Shown: positions 25,235 through 33,206, counted from the stretch's first letter. The stretch: 64,000 nt of DNA from Hymenobacter aquaticus (GCF_004765605.1 NZ_SRLC01000001.1:2294001-2358000), one strand, 5' to 3'. Made by a program: numbers and translations. Notes: generated by a model not told the origin, from the sequence alone.

Positions 25235-26194
25235 ATGTACACGAAGATCCTCCGCGCCCTGGATTCCTACGCGGCCGTCAACCCGTTTACCTGGGTGTAT
25301 GGCCTGGGCCGCAGCCTGCTGGCGCTGGGCACCATCATTACGCTGACGTTCAGCCCGCCCGACATCCTGTTCGACGCGCAGCTGTTTGGCAAGATGAGCC
25401 TGAGCCCCTCGTTCGAAAGCTTCAATATTTTCTTTCTGCTGGGCTTCGAGCAGCTACCCTACGCCTACGCTGCCAGCTTGGGGGTACTGCTGCTGGTAGT
25501 GTCCGGCGTGTTTCCGCGCTACACGGGCGTGCTGCACTGGCTGGTGACGTATGGGCTTTTTCAGTCGGCCAGCCTGGTGGAAGGCGGCGACCAGATCGGC
25601 TCCATCCTCACGATGCTGCTGGTGCCAGTGACGCTGCTGGACAACCGTCGCAACCACTGGGTGAACGAGCCCCAGGCCCAGCCCAGCTACTACCGCAACT
25701 TCGTGGCCCGCGGCGCCCTCACCCTGATTGCCCTGCAGATGGCGGTGCTCTACTTCCACGCCGGGGTCGAGAAAATGTATAAGTTGGAGGAGTGGAAAAA
25801 CGGGACGGCGGTATACTACTTCTTCAACGATCCGCTGTTCGGCTACCCCGACTGGATGCAGGGCCTGCTGGCGGAGGCTCTGACTAACGCCTACGTGGTT
25901 ACGACGCTGACCTGGGGCACCATTGTTTTAGAAATAGCCTTGTTTGGCGCCCTGTTTATGAGCCCGCAGCGCCGGTATCAGCTGCTGTGGCCGGCCATTG
26001 GCTTTCACCTGGGTATAGCCCTGGTGTTTGGCCTGGTCAGCTTTCTGCTGGCCATGGCCGGTGGCCTGGTACTGTATATGGTGCCGCCGCAGGCAGCCGG
26101 GCCAGGCCGAAAAAAGAGGAAGACCCTGGGGGAGTCTTCCTCTTCAACAACGGCCGCTTCGGTGTATGCCCTGGCCCAGGCGGCAGCAGCCTGA
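25235..26194 (+). CDS. sdpB: SdpB-family (HTTM) membrane protein
   Basis: 319 residues with about seven membrane helices. It matches SdpB/HTTM (vitamin K-dependent gamma-carboxylase-like membrane domain) proteins: NPFTWVYGLGRSLLALGTI at the N-terminus, VYGLGRS, LQMAVLYFHAGVEKMYKLEEW in the middle and NGTAVYYFFNDPLFGYP after it. In Bacillus SdpB is needed, with SdpA, for maturation of the SdpC toxin. The C-terminus (about 28 residues: GRKKRKTLGESSSSTT... then Ala-rich) is not membrane-like and is encoded across the intrinsic terminator of convergent recR, so it may be a recent extension. The stop is 5 bases from the recR stop. Confidence 0.82.
   Translation: MYTKILRALDSYAAVNPFTWVYGLGRSLLALGTIITLTFSPPDILFDAQLFGKMSLSPSFESFNIFFLLGFEQLPYAYAASLGVLLLVVSGVFPRYTGVLHWLVTYGLFQSASLVEGGDQIGSILTMLLVPVTLLDNRRNHWVNEPQAQPSYYRNFVARGALTLIALQMAVLYFHAGVEKMYKLEEWKNGTAVYYFFNDPLFGYPDWMQGLLAEALTNAYVVTTLTWGTIVLEIALFGALFMSPQRRYQLLWPAIGFHLGIALVFGLVSFLLAMAGGLVLYMVPPQAAGPGRKKRKTLGESSSSTTAASVYALAQAAAA
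26109..26142 (-). terminator. recR terminator embedded in the sdpB coding end
   Basis: On the - strand the stem AGAGGAAGAC / GTCTTCCTCT (26115-26124 and 26133-26142 approximately) is followed by TTTTTTC, a good intrinsic terminator for recR. It lies inside the last ~30 codons of the sdpB-like gene. Confidence 0.75.
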
Positions 26195-26199
26195 GCGCT

Positions 26200-26811
26200 T
26201 TACGCCTTCGCTTGGCGGGTGCGCTCCACGATGGAGCGGCCCAGGGTAATTTCGTCGGCGTACTCCAGCTCGCCGCCCATCGGGATGCCGCGGGCAATGG
26301 TGCTGATGTGCACGTCGGGAAACTCGCGCAGCTTGCGCGAGAGGAAAAACGCGGTGGTGTCGCCTTCCATCGTGGGGCTGATGGCCAGGATAATTTCCTT
26401 GATTTCCGACTCTGGAATGCGGGTCAGCAGCGTGTCGATGTGCAGATCGGAAGGGCCGATGCCCTCGATGGGCGAAATCACGCCGCCCAGCACGTGGTAG
26501 ACGCCCTGGTACTGGCCGGTGTTTTCAATGGCAATAACGTCGCGGATGTCGGACACGACGCAGACCATGCTATGGTCGCGCAGCTTGTTGGCGCAGATGC
26601 TGCACTCCTCCGTGTCGGAGATGTTGTGGCAAGTCTGGCAGTAGGTAATTTCGAAGCGCATCTTGGCCAGGGCCTCGGCCAGGGCGCTGGTGGCTTCGGT
26701 TTCGGCCTTGAGCAGGTGCAGCGTGAGGCGCAGCGCGGTTTTGCGGCCGATGCCCGGCAGCTTCGCCAACTCCCCTACTGCGTTTTCTATAAGCTTGGAA
26801 GGAAACTCCAT
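26200..26811 (-). CDS. recR: Recombination mediator protein RecR
   Basis: 203 residues, full length. With RecO (and RecF) it helps load RecA on gapped DNA in the cytoplasm; it forms a DNA clamp. The helix-hairpin-helix [12 protein letters not shown] (18-29) is at the N-terminus. The C4 zinc finger has Cys58, Cys61, Cys70 and Cys73. The TOPRIM domain starts at [14 protein letters not shown], with [17 protein letters not shown] typical of RecR. In many genomes it follows dnaX, which is not seen here. The ATG is only 5 bases from a 36-bp inverted-repeat arm, so promoter signals must overlap the repeat. Confidence 0.97.
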   Translation of the reverse strand: MEFPSKLIENAVGELAKLPGIGRKTALRLTLHLLKAETEATSALAEALAKMRFEITYCQTCHNISDTEECSICANKLRDHSMVCVVSDIRDVIAIENTGQYQGVYHVLGGVISPIEGIGPSDLHIDTLLTRIPESEIKEIILAISPTMEGDTTAFFLSRKLREFPDVHISTIARGIPMGGELEYADEITLGRSIVERTRQAKA

Positions 26812-26817
26812 TCAGGT

Positions 26818-26996
26818 TAATGTGCTAATGATTAATGTGCTGAGGTGCTAATGGAAAGTAATATGCTTAGAAGCCAAGGTGCGGAATGCGCGAATGGTCG
26901 AATAAGCTACCGGAGCACACTCTGGACTCGCACTTCAACTCATTTACCACATCCAGAACACATTAGCACCTCAGCACATTAATCATTAGCACATTA
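26818..26996. repeat. Perfect 36-bp inverted repeat of the AATGTGCTAATG word array
   Basis: 26818-26853 (TAATGTGCTAATGATTAATG...) is the exact reverse complement of 26961-26996, with about 107 unique bases between. The left arm begins 6 bases from the recR ATG; the right arm ends 3 bases from the clpS stop codon. No core hairpin is present. Both genes are on -. Confidence 0.93.
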
Positions 26997-26999
26997 GAA

Positions 27000-27281
27000 T
27001 TAGAGTACGTCGGCGGAGATGCCCCGGTCGTGGATGGCGGTGCACATGTCGGCCAGCTCCTCGTAGGCCCCGTGCTTGACGGTGCACTGCCCTTTGTGGT
27101 GAATCAGCAGAGTGCACTGCTCGGCTTGTTCCGGCTCGTGGCCGCACACGTCGATCAGGGTTCGGATGACGTGCTCGAAGGTGTTCACGTCGTCGTTGTA
27201 CACGATTAGGTCGCGCACTTCGGTGGTTTCCTCCAGCAGCAGTACATCCTCGTCGTAGTCGATTTGCGGTTTGGTGTTCAT
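27000..27281 (-). CDS. clpS: ATP-dependent Clp protease adaptor ClpS
   Basis: 93 residues. Delivers N-degron substrates to ClpAP or ClpCP in the cytoplasm. Core motif: LIVYNDDVNTFEHVI (NDDVNTF binds the N-degron region), followed by AEQCTLLIHHKGQCTVKHG, a match to the family including the conserved His. An acidic N-terminal tail (YDEDVLLLEETTEV) is the part that enters the Clp ATPase. clpA/clpC is not adjacent. Its -7 promoter box ends 4 bases before ATG, so the mRNA is probably leaderless. Confidence 0.95.
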   Translation of the reverse strand: MNTKPQIDYDEDVLLLEETTEVRDLIVYNDDVNTFEHVIRTLIDVCGHEPEQAEQCTLLIHHKGQCTVKHGAYEELADMCTAIHDRGISADVL

Positions 27282-27285
27282 GGCA

Positions 27286-27293
27286 CAAAAGTA
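27286..27293 (-). promoter_or_regulatory. Candidate -7 box of clpS (TACTTTTG), leaderless transcript
   Basis: On the - strand TACTTTTG matches TAnnTTTG exactly and is separated from the clpS ATG by only TGCC. Transcription starting 5-8 bases after the box would begin at or next to the A of ATG. The -33 region has TTTTC rather than TTTG. Confidence 0.55.
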
Positions 27294-27500
27294 CGGAAAA
27301 TCGAGTAGAAAAGCGTATTTACCGGGCCTTGCCGGCGTAGTATAACCAGCTTACTGCCAGAATCGTTTCCCGGCTTCCCGACAATAATCAGGGCGCGCTA
27401 CGGCCCCGGCCGCGGGCAAAAACAACGGGGCCGGGCTGCGGGGTTCTTCGCAAATCCGGCGTAATTTCCAGCTTTCAATTTCTCGCCCATTTCCCGCTTT

Positions 27501-29666
27501 ATGCATTATCTACCGTCGCGCCTGGCTTTGCTGTTCGTGCTGGCGCTGGTGGGGCAGCTGCCGGCCCGTGCCCAGCAGAAGCTGCTCACCATGGAAGACG
27601 CCTTCCTCAACCGCAGCCTGCAACCCCAGAACCTGCGGCAGCTCACCTGGATTCCGGGCTCAAACGATGAATACAGCTACGTGCGCGCCACCGGCGGCCA
27701 GGACGAGTTGGTACGCGGCGCCGCTACCACCAGTCAGCCCACCGCCGTGGTGCCGCTGACCAGGCTCAGCGCGGCCCTACAGGCGGCCGGCGGTGCCGAA
27801 GTCAAGGCCTTTCCGGCCGTGCAGTGGCTGAATGGCGCGGCCTTCGTGCTGACCAGCAACGGCCAGGTGTACCGCTACGACGTGGGCAGCGGGCAGGCCA
27901 GCAAGCTGGTGCGCTACGCCGCCGACGCGGAAAACGTGGACGCCGACGCCTCCCGCACCCGCGTGGCTTATACCAAAGACCAGAACCTGTTTGTTTCCCT
28001 GACGGGCCGCGAAAATGAGGCCGTTACCCAGGAATCCAACCCGGCCATCGTGAACGGGCAGGCGGCCCACCGCTCGGAGTTCGGCATCACCAAAGGCACG
28101 TTCTGGAGCCCCCAGGGCCAGAAGCTGGCCTTCTACCGCATGGATCAGACGATGGTGACGGACTACCCCATCGTGACGGTGCTGCCCACCCCGGCCCAGG
28201 CCGTGCCCATCAAGTACCCGATGGCCGGCGACAAAAGCCACGAGGTAACGGTGGGCGTGTACGACGTGGCTTCGCGCAAAACCGTGTTTCTGCAAACCGG
28301 GGAGACCCGGGAGCAGTACCTGACCAACCTGAGCTGGAGCCCCGACGAGAAGTTTATCTACGTGGCCGTGCTCAACCGCGCCCAGAACCACATGCAGCTC
28401 AAGCAGTTCGATGCTGCTTCGGGGGCTTTCGTCAACACGCTGTTCGAGGAAAAAGACGAGAAGTACGTGGAGCCCCAGCACCCGCTGCTGTTCGTGCCCG
28501 GCCACCCCGACCAGTTCGTCTGGCAGAGTCAGCGCGACGGGTACAACCACCTCTACCTCTACTCCACCAGCGGCAAGCTGCTGCGCCAACTCACCAAGGG
28601 CGCTTTTGTGGTAACCGACGTGCTGGGCTTTGATGCCAAGGGCAAAGAGCTGCTGTTCACGGCCACGGCCCACGACGGGCTGGACCGCCAGGTGCAGGCC
28701 GTGAGTTTGAGCGGCAAGCTGCGCCGCATTTCCCAGGCCGCCGGCACCCACGCGGGCACGCTCAGCCCCTCGGGCAAGTACGTGCTCGACAACTTCAGCA
28801 GCGCCACCACGCCCCGCCTGATTCAGACCCTGCGCGTGGCCGACGGCCAGGTGGGCGCCACCTTGCTGACCGCGCCCAACCCGGTGGAAGGCTACGCCCT
28901 GGGCCAAACCAAGCTGGTGACGGTGCAGGCCGCCGACGGGCAGACCACGCTGAATGCCCGCCTGATTACGCCGCCCAACTTCGACCCCGCCAAGAAATAT
29001 CCGACGGTAGTGTACCTCTACGGCGGCCCCCACGTGCAGCTGGTCACCAACAGCTGGCTCGGCGGCGCCAACCTCTGGATGCAGCTCATGGCCCAGAAAG
29101 GCTACGTGGTGTTTACCATCGACTCGCGGGGCTCGGGCAACCGGGGCCGGGCCTTTGAGCAGGCCACTTTCCGCCAGCTCGGCACCCAGGAAATGCAGGA
29201 CCAGCTCCGGGGCGTGGAATATCTGAAAAGCCTGCCCTACGTGGACGCCGCCCGCATCGGCATTCACGGCTGGAGCTTCGGCGGCTTTATGACGACGACC
29301 ATGATGACGCGCAGCCCCGGCACGTTCAAGGTCGGCATCGGCGGCGGGCCGGTTATCGACTGGCGCCTGTACGAGGTGATGTACACGGAGCGCTACATGG
29401 ACACGCCCCAGGAAAACCCCGAGGGCTACGCCAAAGCCAACCTGCTCAACTACGTGGACCAGCTGCGGGGCCGGCTGCTGCTCATCCACGGCACCGTGGA
29501 CGACGTGGTGGTGTGGCAGCACAGCCTCGACTACCTGAAAACGGCCGTGGATAAGGGCATGCAGCTCGACTACTTCGTGTACCCCGGCCACCCGCACAAC
29601 GTGGGCGGCAAAGACCGGGTGCACCTCTACCACAAGATTACCCAGTACTTCGACGAGCACCTGTAG
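27501..29666 (+). CDS. Dipeptidyl-peptidase IV family serine peptidase (S9B)
   Basis: 721 residues with a signal peptide (PSRLALLFVLALVGQLPARAQ), so periplasmic or outer-membrane associated. The N-terminal DPP-IV beta-propeller spans about 60-470. The catalytic alpha/beta-hydrolase domain has the nucleophile in HGWSFGGFM (Ser near 592), Asp in GTVDDVV near 665 and His in GHPHNVGG near 697. It should release X-Pro or similar dipeptides from peptide N-termini; the Glu pair of the substrate amino-terminus site cannot be placed with certainty. The following gene starts 60 bases later on the same strand. Confidence 0.93.
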   Translation: MHYLPSRLALLFVLALVGQLPARAQQKLLTMEDAFLNRSLQPQNLRQLTWIPGSNDEYSYVRATGGQDELVRGAATTSQPTAVVPLTRLSAALQAAGGAEVKAFPAVQWLNGAAFVLTSNGQVYRYDVGSGQASKLVRYAADAENVDADASRTRVAYTKDQNLFVSLTGRENEAVTQESNPAIVNGQAAHRSEFGITKGTFWSPQGQKLAFYRMDQTMVTDYPIVTVLPTPAQAVPIKYPMAGDKSHEVTVGVYDVASRKTVFLQTGETREQYLTNLSWSPDEKFIYVAVLNRAQNHMQLKQFDAASGAFVNTLFEEKDEKYVEPQHPLLFVPGHPDQFVWQSQRDGYNHLYLYSTSGKLLRQLTKGAFVVTDVLGFDAKGKELLFTATAHDGLDRQVQAVSLSGKLRRISQAAGTHAGTLSPSGKYVLDNFSSATTPRLIQTLRVADGQVGATLLTAPNPVEGYALGQTKLVTVQAADGQTTLNARLITPPNFDPAKKYPTVVYLYGGPHVQLVTNSWLGGANLWMQLMAQKGYVVFTIDSRGSGNRGRAFEQATFRQLGTQEMQDQLRGVEYLKSLPYVDAARIGIHGWSFGGFMTTTMMTRSPGTFKVGIGGGPVIDWRLYEVMYTERYMDTPQENPEGYAKANLLNYVDQLRGRLLLIHGTVDDVVVWQHSLDYLKTAVDKGMQLDYFVYPGHPHNVGGKDRVHLYHKITQYFDEHL

Positions 29667-29726
29667 CCCCGCGGCCCCTCGGTCTGGCTTTCTGTTCTGC
29701 CCTTCTCCCGAACTCCTCCACCCCGC

Positions 29727-30536
29727 ATGAAACTCCCGCTTCTCTCCGGCCTGCTGCTGGGCCTGCTCCCGGCGGCGCTGTGCCAGGCCCAGACCGCGCC
29801 CCGGCCCGATACGGTGCCCATCAGCCGCTTCGACAGCCGCACCAAGGCCGTAACGACGGTGGAGGTTGATTCGCTGGACTTTATCAAGGCCACTGCCATC
29901 AACGAGGCTATTTTCAAGAACTTCGGGGGGCAGGTTTTCTTCGGCCTGGGCTATGCCCGGGCCAACTACGACGGGCTGAACGGCGTGCTGCGCCAGGCCG
30001 GCTACCCCGTCGTGGATGAGGGGCAGTTTGCCTACGGCGGCGGGGGCAGCTTCCGGTTTCGGCATGTGGTGCTGGGTTTAGAGGCCGTAGCCTATGAGTT
30101 CAAGAAGGAAGACCAGGACCGCAAAACCCTGCTGACTTCCTCCAACGTGACCAACTACCTGGGCTACGCCTGGCTGAATGCCAACCAGAGTCAGTGCTTC
30201 ACCCCCACGCTGGGCGTCACCTACGGCGCGGCCGACATCACCCTCACCGACCAGAGCCTGAGCGGCAGCACCACGGCCCTGGGGCTGCTCACCAGTCCGG
30301 CCTACAGCCGCACGCTGCACTACCGCAGCACGGCCCTGGCCCTGGGCGCCCACTACGAGTTTTACCCCTTCGACGCGGCCGTGCTCAAGCGCTGCGTGGT
30401 GGGTTTGCACGTTACTTACTCGGCCCGCCTCGGCCGGGGCCGCTACTACGCCGACGACTACAAGCAGAAAATCGAGGGGCCCGACCTGAACCCGGCGTGG
30501 CTCTCGGCCCGTGCCGTGTTTGGGTTTGTGCTGTAG
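29727..30536 (+). CDS. Predicted outer-membrane beta-barrel-like protein
   Basis: 269 residues. Signal peptide KLPLLSGLLLGLLPAALCQAQ. The mature part has alternating strands with aromatic ends (GQVFFGLGYARANYDG, SFRFRHVVLGLEAVAYEF, LALGAHYEFYP) and finishes with a strand ending in Leu (AVFGFVL). A hydrophobic or aromatic last residue is usual for outer-membrane barrels. I recognise no named family. It follows the DPP-IV gene and may be co-transcribed. Function unknown. Confidence 0.65.
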   Translation: MKLPLLSGLLLGLLPAALCQAQTAPRPDTVPISRFDSRTKAVTTVEVDSLDFIKATAINEAIFKNFGGQVFFGLGYARANYDGLNGVLRQAGYPVVDEGQFAYGGGGSFRFRHVVLGLEAVAYEFKKEDQDRKTLLTSSNVTNYLGYAWLNANQSQCFTPTLGVTYGAADITLTDQSLSGSTTALGLLTSPAYSRTLHYRSTALALGAHYEFYPFDAAVLKRCVVGLHVTYSARLGRGRYYADDYKQKIEGPDLNPAWLSARAVFGFVL

Positions 30537-30632
30537 TACTCGCCCGAGCCCGTTTTATGGCCGCGCATGGCAACATCCGCGGCTAATCCGTATGCCAAGG
30601 CACGTTTTGCGCCACCAGCCTTTTTTGCCCCT

Positions 30633-31190
30633 ATGCCCGTTCCGTCCTCCGAGTTCAAGAAAGCCCTCAAACGCCTGCCCGATGCCGACAAGGAAAAGCT
30701 GCTGCTGAGGGCCGTGCGCCGCGACGCGGAGCTCTACGAAACCCTGGTCTTTGAGCTGCTGCCCGACGTGACGACCGAGCAGGTGTATGAGCAAACCGCC
30801 GACCGGATTCACGAGCTGTTCAACGTGGCCGTGACGGGCCGCCTGCTCAACCGCAGCCTGAACAAGGCCCTGGGCAAAGCCGTGAAGGAAAGCGCCCGGG
30901 CCCGCCGCATCACCAAGGATAAGCGCCTGGAAATCGACCTGAACCTGTACGCGCTCCGCCTGATTTTCGACAACTACACCGGGCAGTTCGACTCGCCCTA
31001 CAACGGCTTCTACGTCAGCACGGCCCGCCTCACGGCCCGTACCGCCCAGCTGATTCTGGCCAACCTGCACGAAGACCTGTGGCTGGAATACAAGCCCGAG
31101 CTCGACGACTTCCTGCAGCAGCTGCACGGCCGCAGCAAAAGCCGCAACCTGCGCTTCGAGCTGCCCCGGGAGCTGGTGCTGCCGGATTAG
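30633..31190 (+). CDS. Uncharacterised helical cytoplasmic protein
   Basis: 185 residues from ATG 30633; the frame is open to 30567 but the sequence before MPVPSSEFKKAL looks non-coding. It is highly charged and predicted mostly helical (KALKRLPDADKEKLLLRAVRRDAELYETLVFELL, read in parts), with basic patch KESARARRITKDKRLE. No signal peptide, membrane segment or known catalytic motif. I do not recognise the family; similar-looking proteins are common as hypotheticals in Cytophagales. A strong two-way terminator follows. Confidence 0.65.
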   Translation: MPVPSSEFKKALKRLPDADKEKLLLRAVRRDAELYETLVFELLPDVTTEQVYEQTADRIHELFNVAVTGRLLNRSLNKALGKAVKESARARRITKDKRLEIDLNLYALRLIFDNYTGQFDSPYNGFYVSTARLTARTAQLILANLHEDLWLEYKPELDDFLQQLHGRSKSRNLRFELPRELVLPD

Positions 31191-31212
31191 CCGACGCCCG
31201 CCCGATTCGCAC

Positions 31213-31250
31213 AAAAAAGCCCCGCCACATTCTTTGTGGCGGGGCTTTTT
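31213..31250. terminator. Bidirectional intrinsic terminator
   Basis: An 11-bp stem GCCCCGCCACA / TGTGGCGGGGC (one wobble) with a 5-base loop, flanked by A6 and T5, serves the + gene ending at 31190 and the - yceI gene ending at 31300. Confidence 0.93.
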
Positions 31251-31299
31251 CATTGCTTCCAGGCAGCACGGCAGGCAAAATGCGCCCTGCTACGCCGGA

Positions 31300-31944
31300 T
31301 TATTGCTTGGCAATAACGTTGAAGCTCAGGGTGAAGTCGTTGTCAATGGCTTTGTCGCCGATGCTTTCGAAGAACGACTTCGAGCCGTATTTGATGTCGA
31401 ACTGGGTCCGGTCGATGGTGGCGGTGCCGGAAGCGGCAGCTACCCCGTTTTTCACGCCGATTTTAGCGGGGAAGCTAATCGGCTTGGTGATGCCCTTGAT
31501 GGTCAGGTTGCCGGTTACGGTAGCGTTGTTGGCATCGGCCGCCGCGCCTTTGATGGGCGTAATCTTGGTGATTTTGAAGGTCGAAGTCGGGTTCTTCTCG
31601 ATGCTGAAGAAGTCGTCGGAGCGCAGGTGGCCCACCAGTTTGCCGGCGTACTCGGCATCCTTCAGGTCTTCCACTTTCAGCGAGTTCATGTCGATTAGGA
31701 AAGTGCCGCCGGTGATTTGGTTGCCTTTCACTTCCACGTCGCCGCTCTTGAACTGAATGGTGCCGTTGTGCTGGCCCGTAACTTTTTTACCGACCCAGCC
31801 CAGGGTGCTGAGCTGCGGCTGCACTTTGTACACTGCGGCGGCTTTGGTGCTGGTAGCAGCCTTCGGAGCCGAGGGGTCTTTGGCTACGGCCGGCGCGGCC
31901 AGGATAGAAGCAACGAACAGGGCGGAAAGAGCGAATTTTTTCAT
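31300..31944 (-). CDS. YceI family periplasmic protein
   Basis: 214 residues. Signal peptide KKFALSALFVASILAAPAVA. The mature protein is a lipocalin-like YceI barrel that binds an isoprenoid-type lipid in known structures: YKVQPQLSTLGWVGKKVTGQ at the start, GGTFLIDMNSLKV, HLRSDDFFSIEKNPTSTFK and FDIKYGSKSFF near the end are family motifs. It lies 46 bases downstream of the marR-type gene on the same strand, with no terminator between, so it is probably controlled by that regulator. Confidence 0.93.
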   Translation of the reverse strand: MKKFALSALFVASILAAPAVAKDPSAPKAATSTKAAAVYKVQPQLSTLGWVGKKVTGQHNGTIQFKSGDVEVKGNQITGGTFLIDMNSLKVEDLKDAEYAGKLVGHLRSDDFFSIEKNPTSTFKITKITPIKGAAADANNATVTGNLTIKGITKPISFPAKIGVKNGVAAASGTATIDRTQFDIKYGSKSFFESIGDKAIDNDFTLSFNVIAKQ

Positions 31945-31990
31945 GACTGAGGTAGAATGAAGGAAAAACGAAGGGAATGACTGAAAAACG

Positions 31991-32449
31991 TCAGTCGCGG
32001 ATTTTATCGAGTAGGCGGTTGAACTGCGCGGCCTCGTCGGCCGTCAGGTTTTGCAGGCCGTGGTGCTGCTTCATCACGCCCTCGTCCATGCGGTGCAGCA
32101 GGTCGAGGCCGGTGTCGGTGATGCGGATGTCGACGGCCCGGCGGTTGCTGGGGCACACGGTGCGCGTCACCAGATGCTTGGCTTCGAGCTTGTCGACGAT
32201 GCGCGAGGCGTTGCTGGTTTTGTCCAGCATCCGCTCGATGAGCAGGTTCACGGTAGCGGGCTTGGGGTGCTGGCCCCGCAGAATGCGCAGAATGTTGAAT
32301 TGCGGCAGCGTGATGTCAAATTCGCGAAAGGCGCAGGCCTGCTGCTGCTGCAGCCAGCCGGCCGTGTACACCAGATTGATGTAGCCTTTCTGGTAGTCGT
32401 CCTTGAACACCGGCTGCTTGATTTCGTCTTCAATTCTCATAGTCTGCAT
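31991..32449 (-). CDS. MarR family transcriptional regulator
   Basis: 152 residues (149 if the ATG at 32440 is used). Winged-helix DNA-binding protein: LPQFNILRILRGQHPKPATVNLLIERML forms helices 2-4 (read in parts), DKTSNASRIVDKLEAKHLV is the recognition helix, and RRAVDIRITDTGLDLL the wing. MarR proteins usually repress their own operon and respond to small ligands. Its promoter contains a 20-bp imperfect palindrome overlapping the -7 box, an obvious autoregulatory site. It is co-oriented with yceI, which is frequently paired with marR genes in Bacteroidota. Confidence 0.93.
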   Translation of the reverse strand: MQTMRIEDEIKQPVFKDDYQKGYINLVYTAGWLQQQQACAFREFDITLPQFNILRILRGQHPKPATVNLLIERMLDKTSNASRIVDKLEAKHLVTRTVCPSNRRAVDIRITDTGLDLLHRMDEGVMKQHHGLQNLTADEAAQFNRLLDKIRD

Positions 32450-32471
32450 TCAGCGGGGCTGGATTACGTTG

Positions 32472-32502
32472 CAAATATATGTACATACATTTAATGTCGC
32501 AA
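32472..32502 (-). promoter_or_regulatory. marR-yceI promoter with overlapping palindromic operator
   Basis: On the - strand TTG (plus 32500-32502) and TATATTTG (plus 32472-32479) are spaced by 20 bases, an excellent Bacteroidota promoter. A palindrome centred at 32482/32483 (TATGTACATA exact; AAATATATGTACATACATTT with one mismatched pair, 32473-32492) covers the -7 box and the spacer, as expected for a MarR operator. Confidence 0.8.
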
Positions 32503-32598
32503 CACAGTTCCGTAATTTCTTTTTTATTTCCGGACGAAGCCGGGTAAAACTGAATCGGGGCAAACCCGTACGTTCAGCTACCAACCAAACTCCACGCC

Positions 32599-33180
32599 AT
32601 GATTCGCGCCCTCTCCTCCGCCGTTCTTTTTTTGGCTTTGGCGGCCCCCCTCAGCACCCAGGCCCAGACCAAGCCCGCCCGCCCCGCCGGCGCGGTAGAA
32701 GCCAGCGGCACCGACCAGTTTCTGATGCGCGACGGGGAAGTAGTATTGCGCCAGGGCAGCACCACCAAGCCCCTGACCCAGAACGTGGTACTCAGCAACG
32801 GCACGAAAGTAAACTACAAGAGCGGCATCGTGGAGCTGCCCGGCGGCAAGAAAACCACCCTGAAGGAAGGCGACTACGTGACCATGCAGGGCGACATTGT
32901 GTTTGCCACGCCCGGCAGCGCGGCGGCCTCGCGTGGCACCACGGCCCCGGCCAGCGGCCAGTTTGAGCAGTACGTGGACCGCAACTCGGCGCCCACTACC
33001 GCCGACATGGAAACCCGCCTGAGCAGCCTCAACAGCCGCATTACGCTCATGGCCCAGAAAATCCAGCTGCTCAACGACAAAATCAGCCTGCTGAGCGCCG
33101 GCACCCAGCGCCCCGCCGACACCAGCCAGCTCGATCAGCAGATTAAAGCCCTGGACGAGCAGCTGCGCCAGGTAAAGTAG
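32599..33180 (+). CDS. DUF6799-like secreted protein with C-terminal coiled coil
   Basis: 193 residues. Signal peptide ending STQAQ. Residues ~40-105 hold the two repeats of a small beta unit (FLMRDGEVVLRQGSTTKPL and VLSNGTKVNYKSGIVELPGG) that I associate with DUF6799, in which DG-hairpins repeat. The C-terminal third (METRLSSLNSRITLMAQKIQ and onward) is a predicted coiled coil with heptad Leu/Ile. Periplasmic or surface location; function unknown. It is divergent from marR, sharing a 149-base gap. Confidence 0.75.
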   Translation: MIRALSSAVLFLALAAPLSTQAQTKPARPAGAVEASGTDQFLMRDGEVVLRQGSTTKPLTQNVVLSNGTKVNYKSGIVELPGGKKTTLKEGDYVTMQGDIVFATPGSAAASRGTTAPASGQFEQYVDRNSAPTTADMETRLSSLNSRITLMAQKIQLLNDKISLLSAGTQRPADTSQLDQQIKALDEQLRQVK

Positions 33181-33206
33181 CCGCATTTCTCTAGCCGGGC
33201 GGTGCT

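Noticed and set aside
27777..30065. A 762-residue open frame on the - strand
   Set aside because: It is the mirror of the DPP-IV and barrel genes on +; composition is Gly/Val/His-rich without domain motifs, typical of antisense frames in GC-rich DNA.
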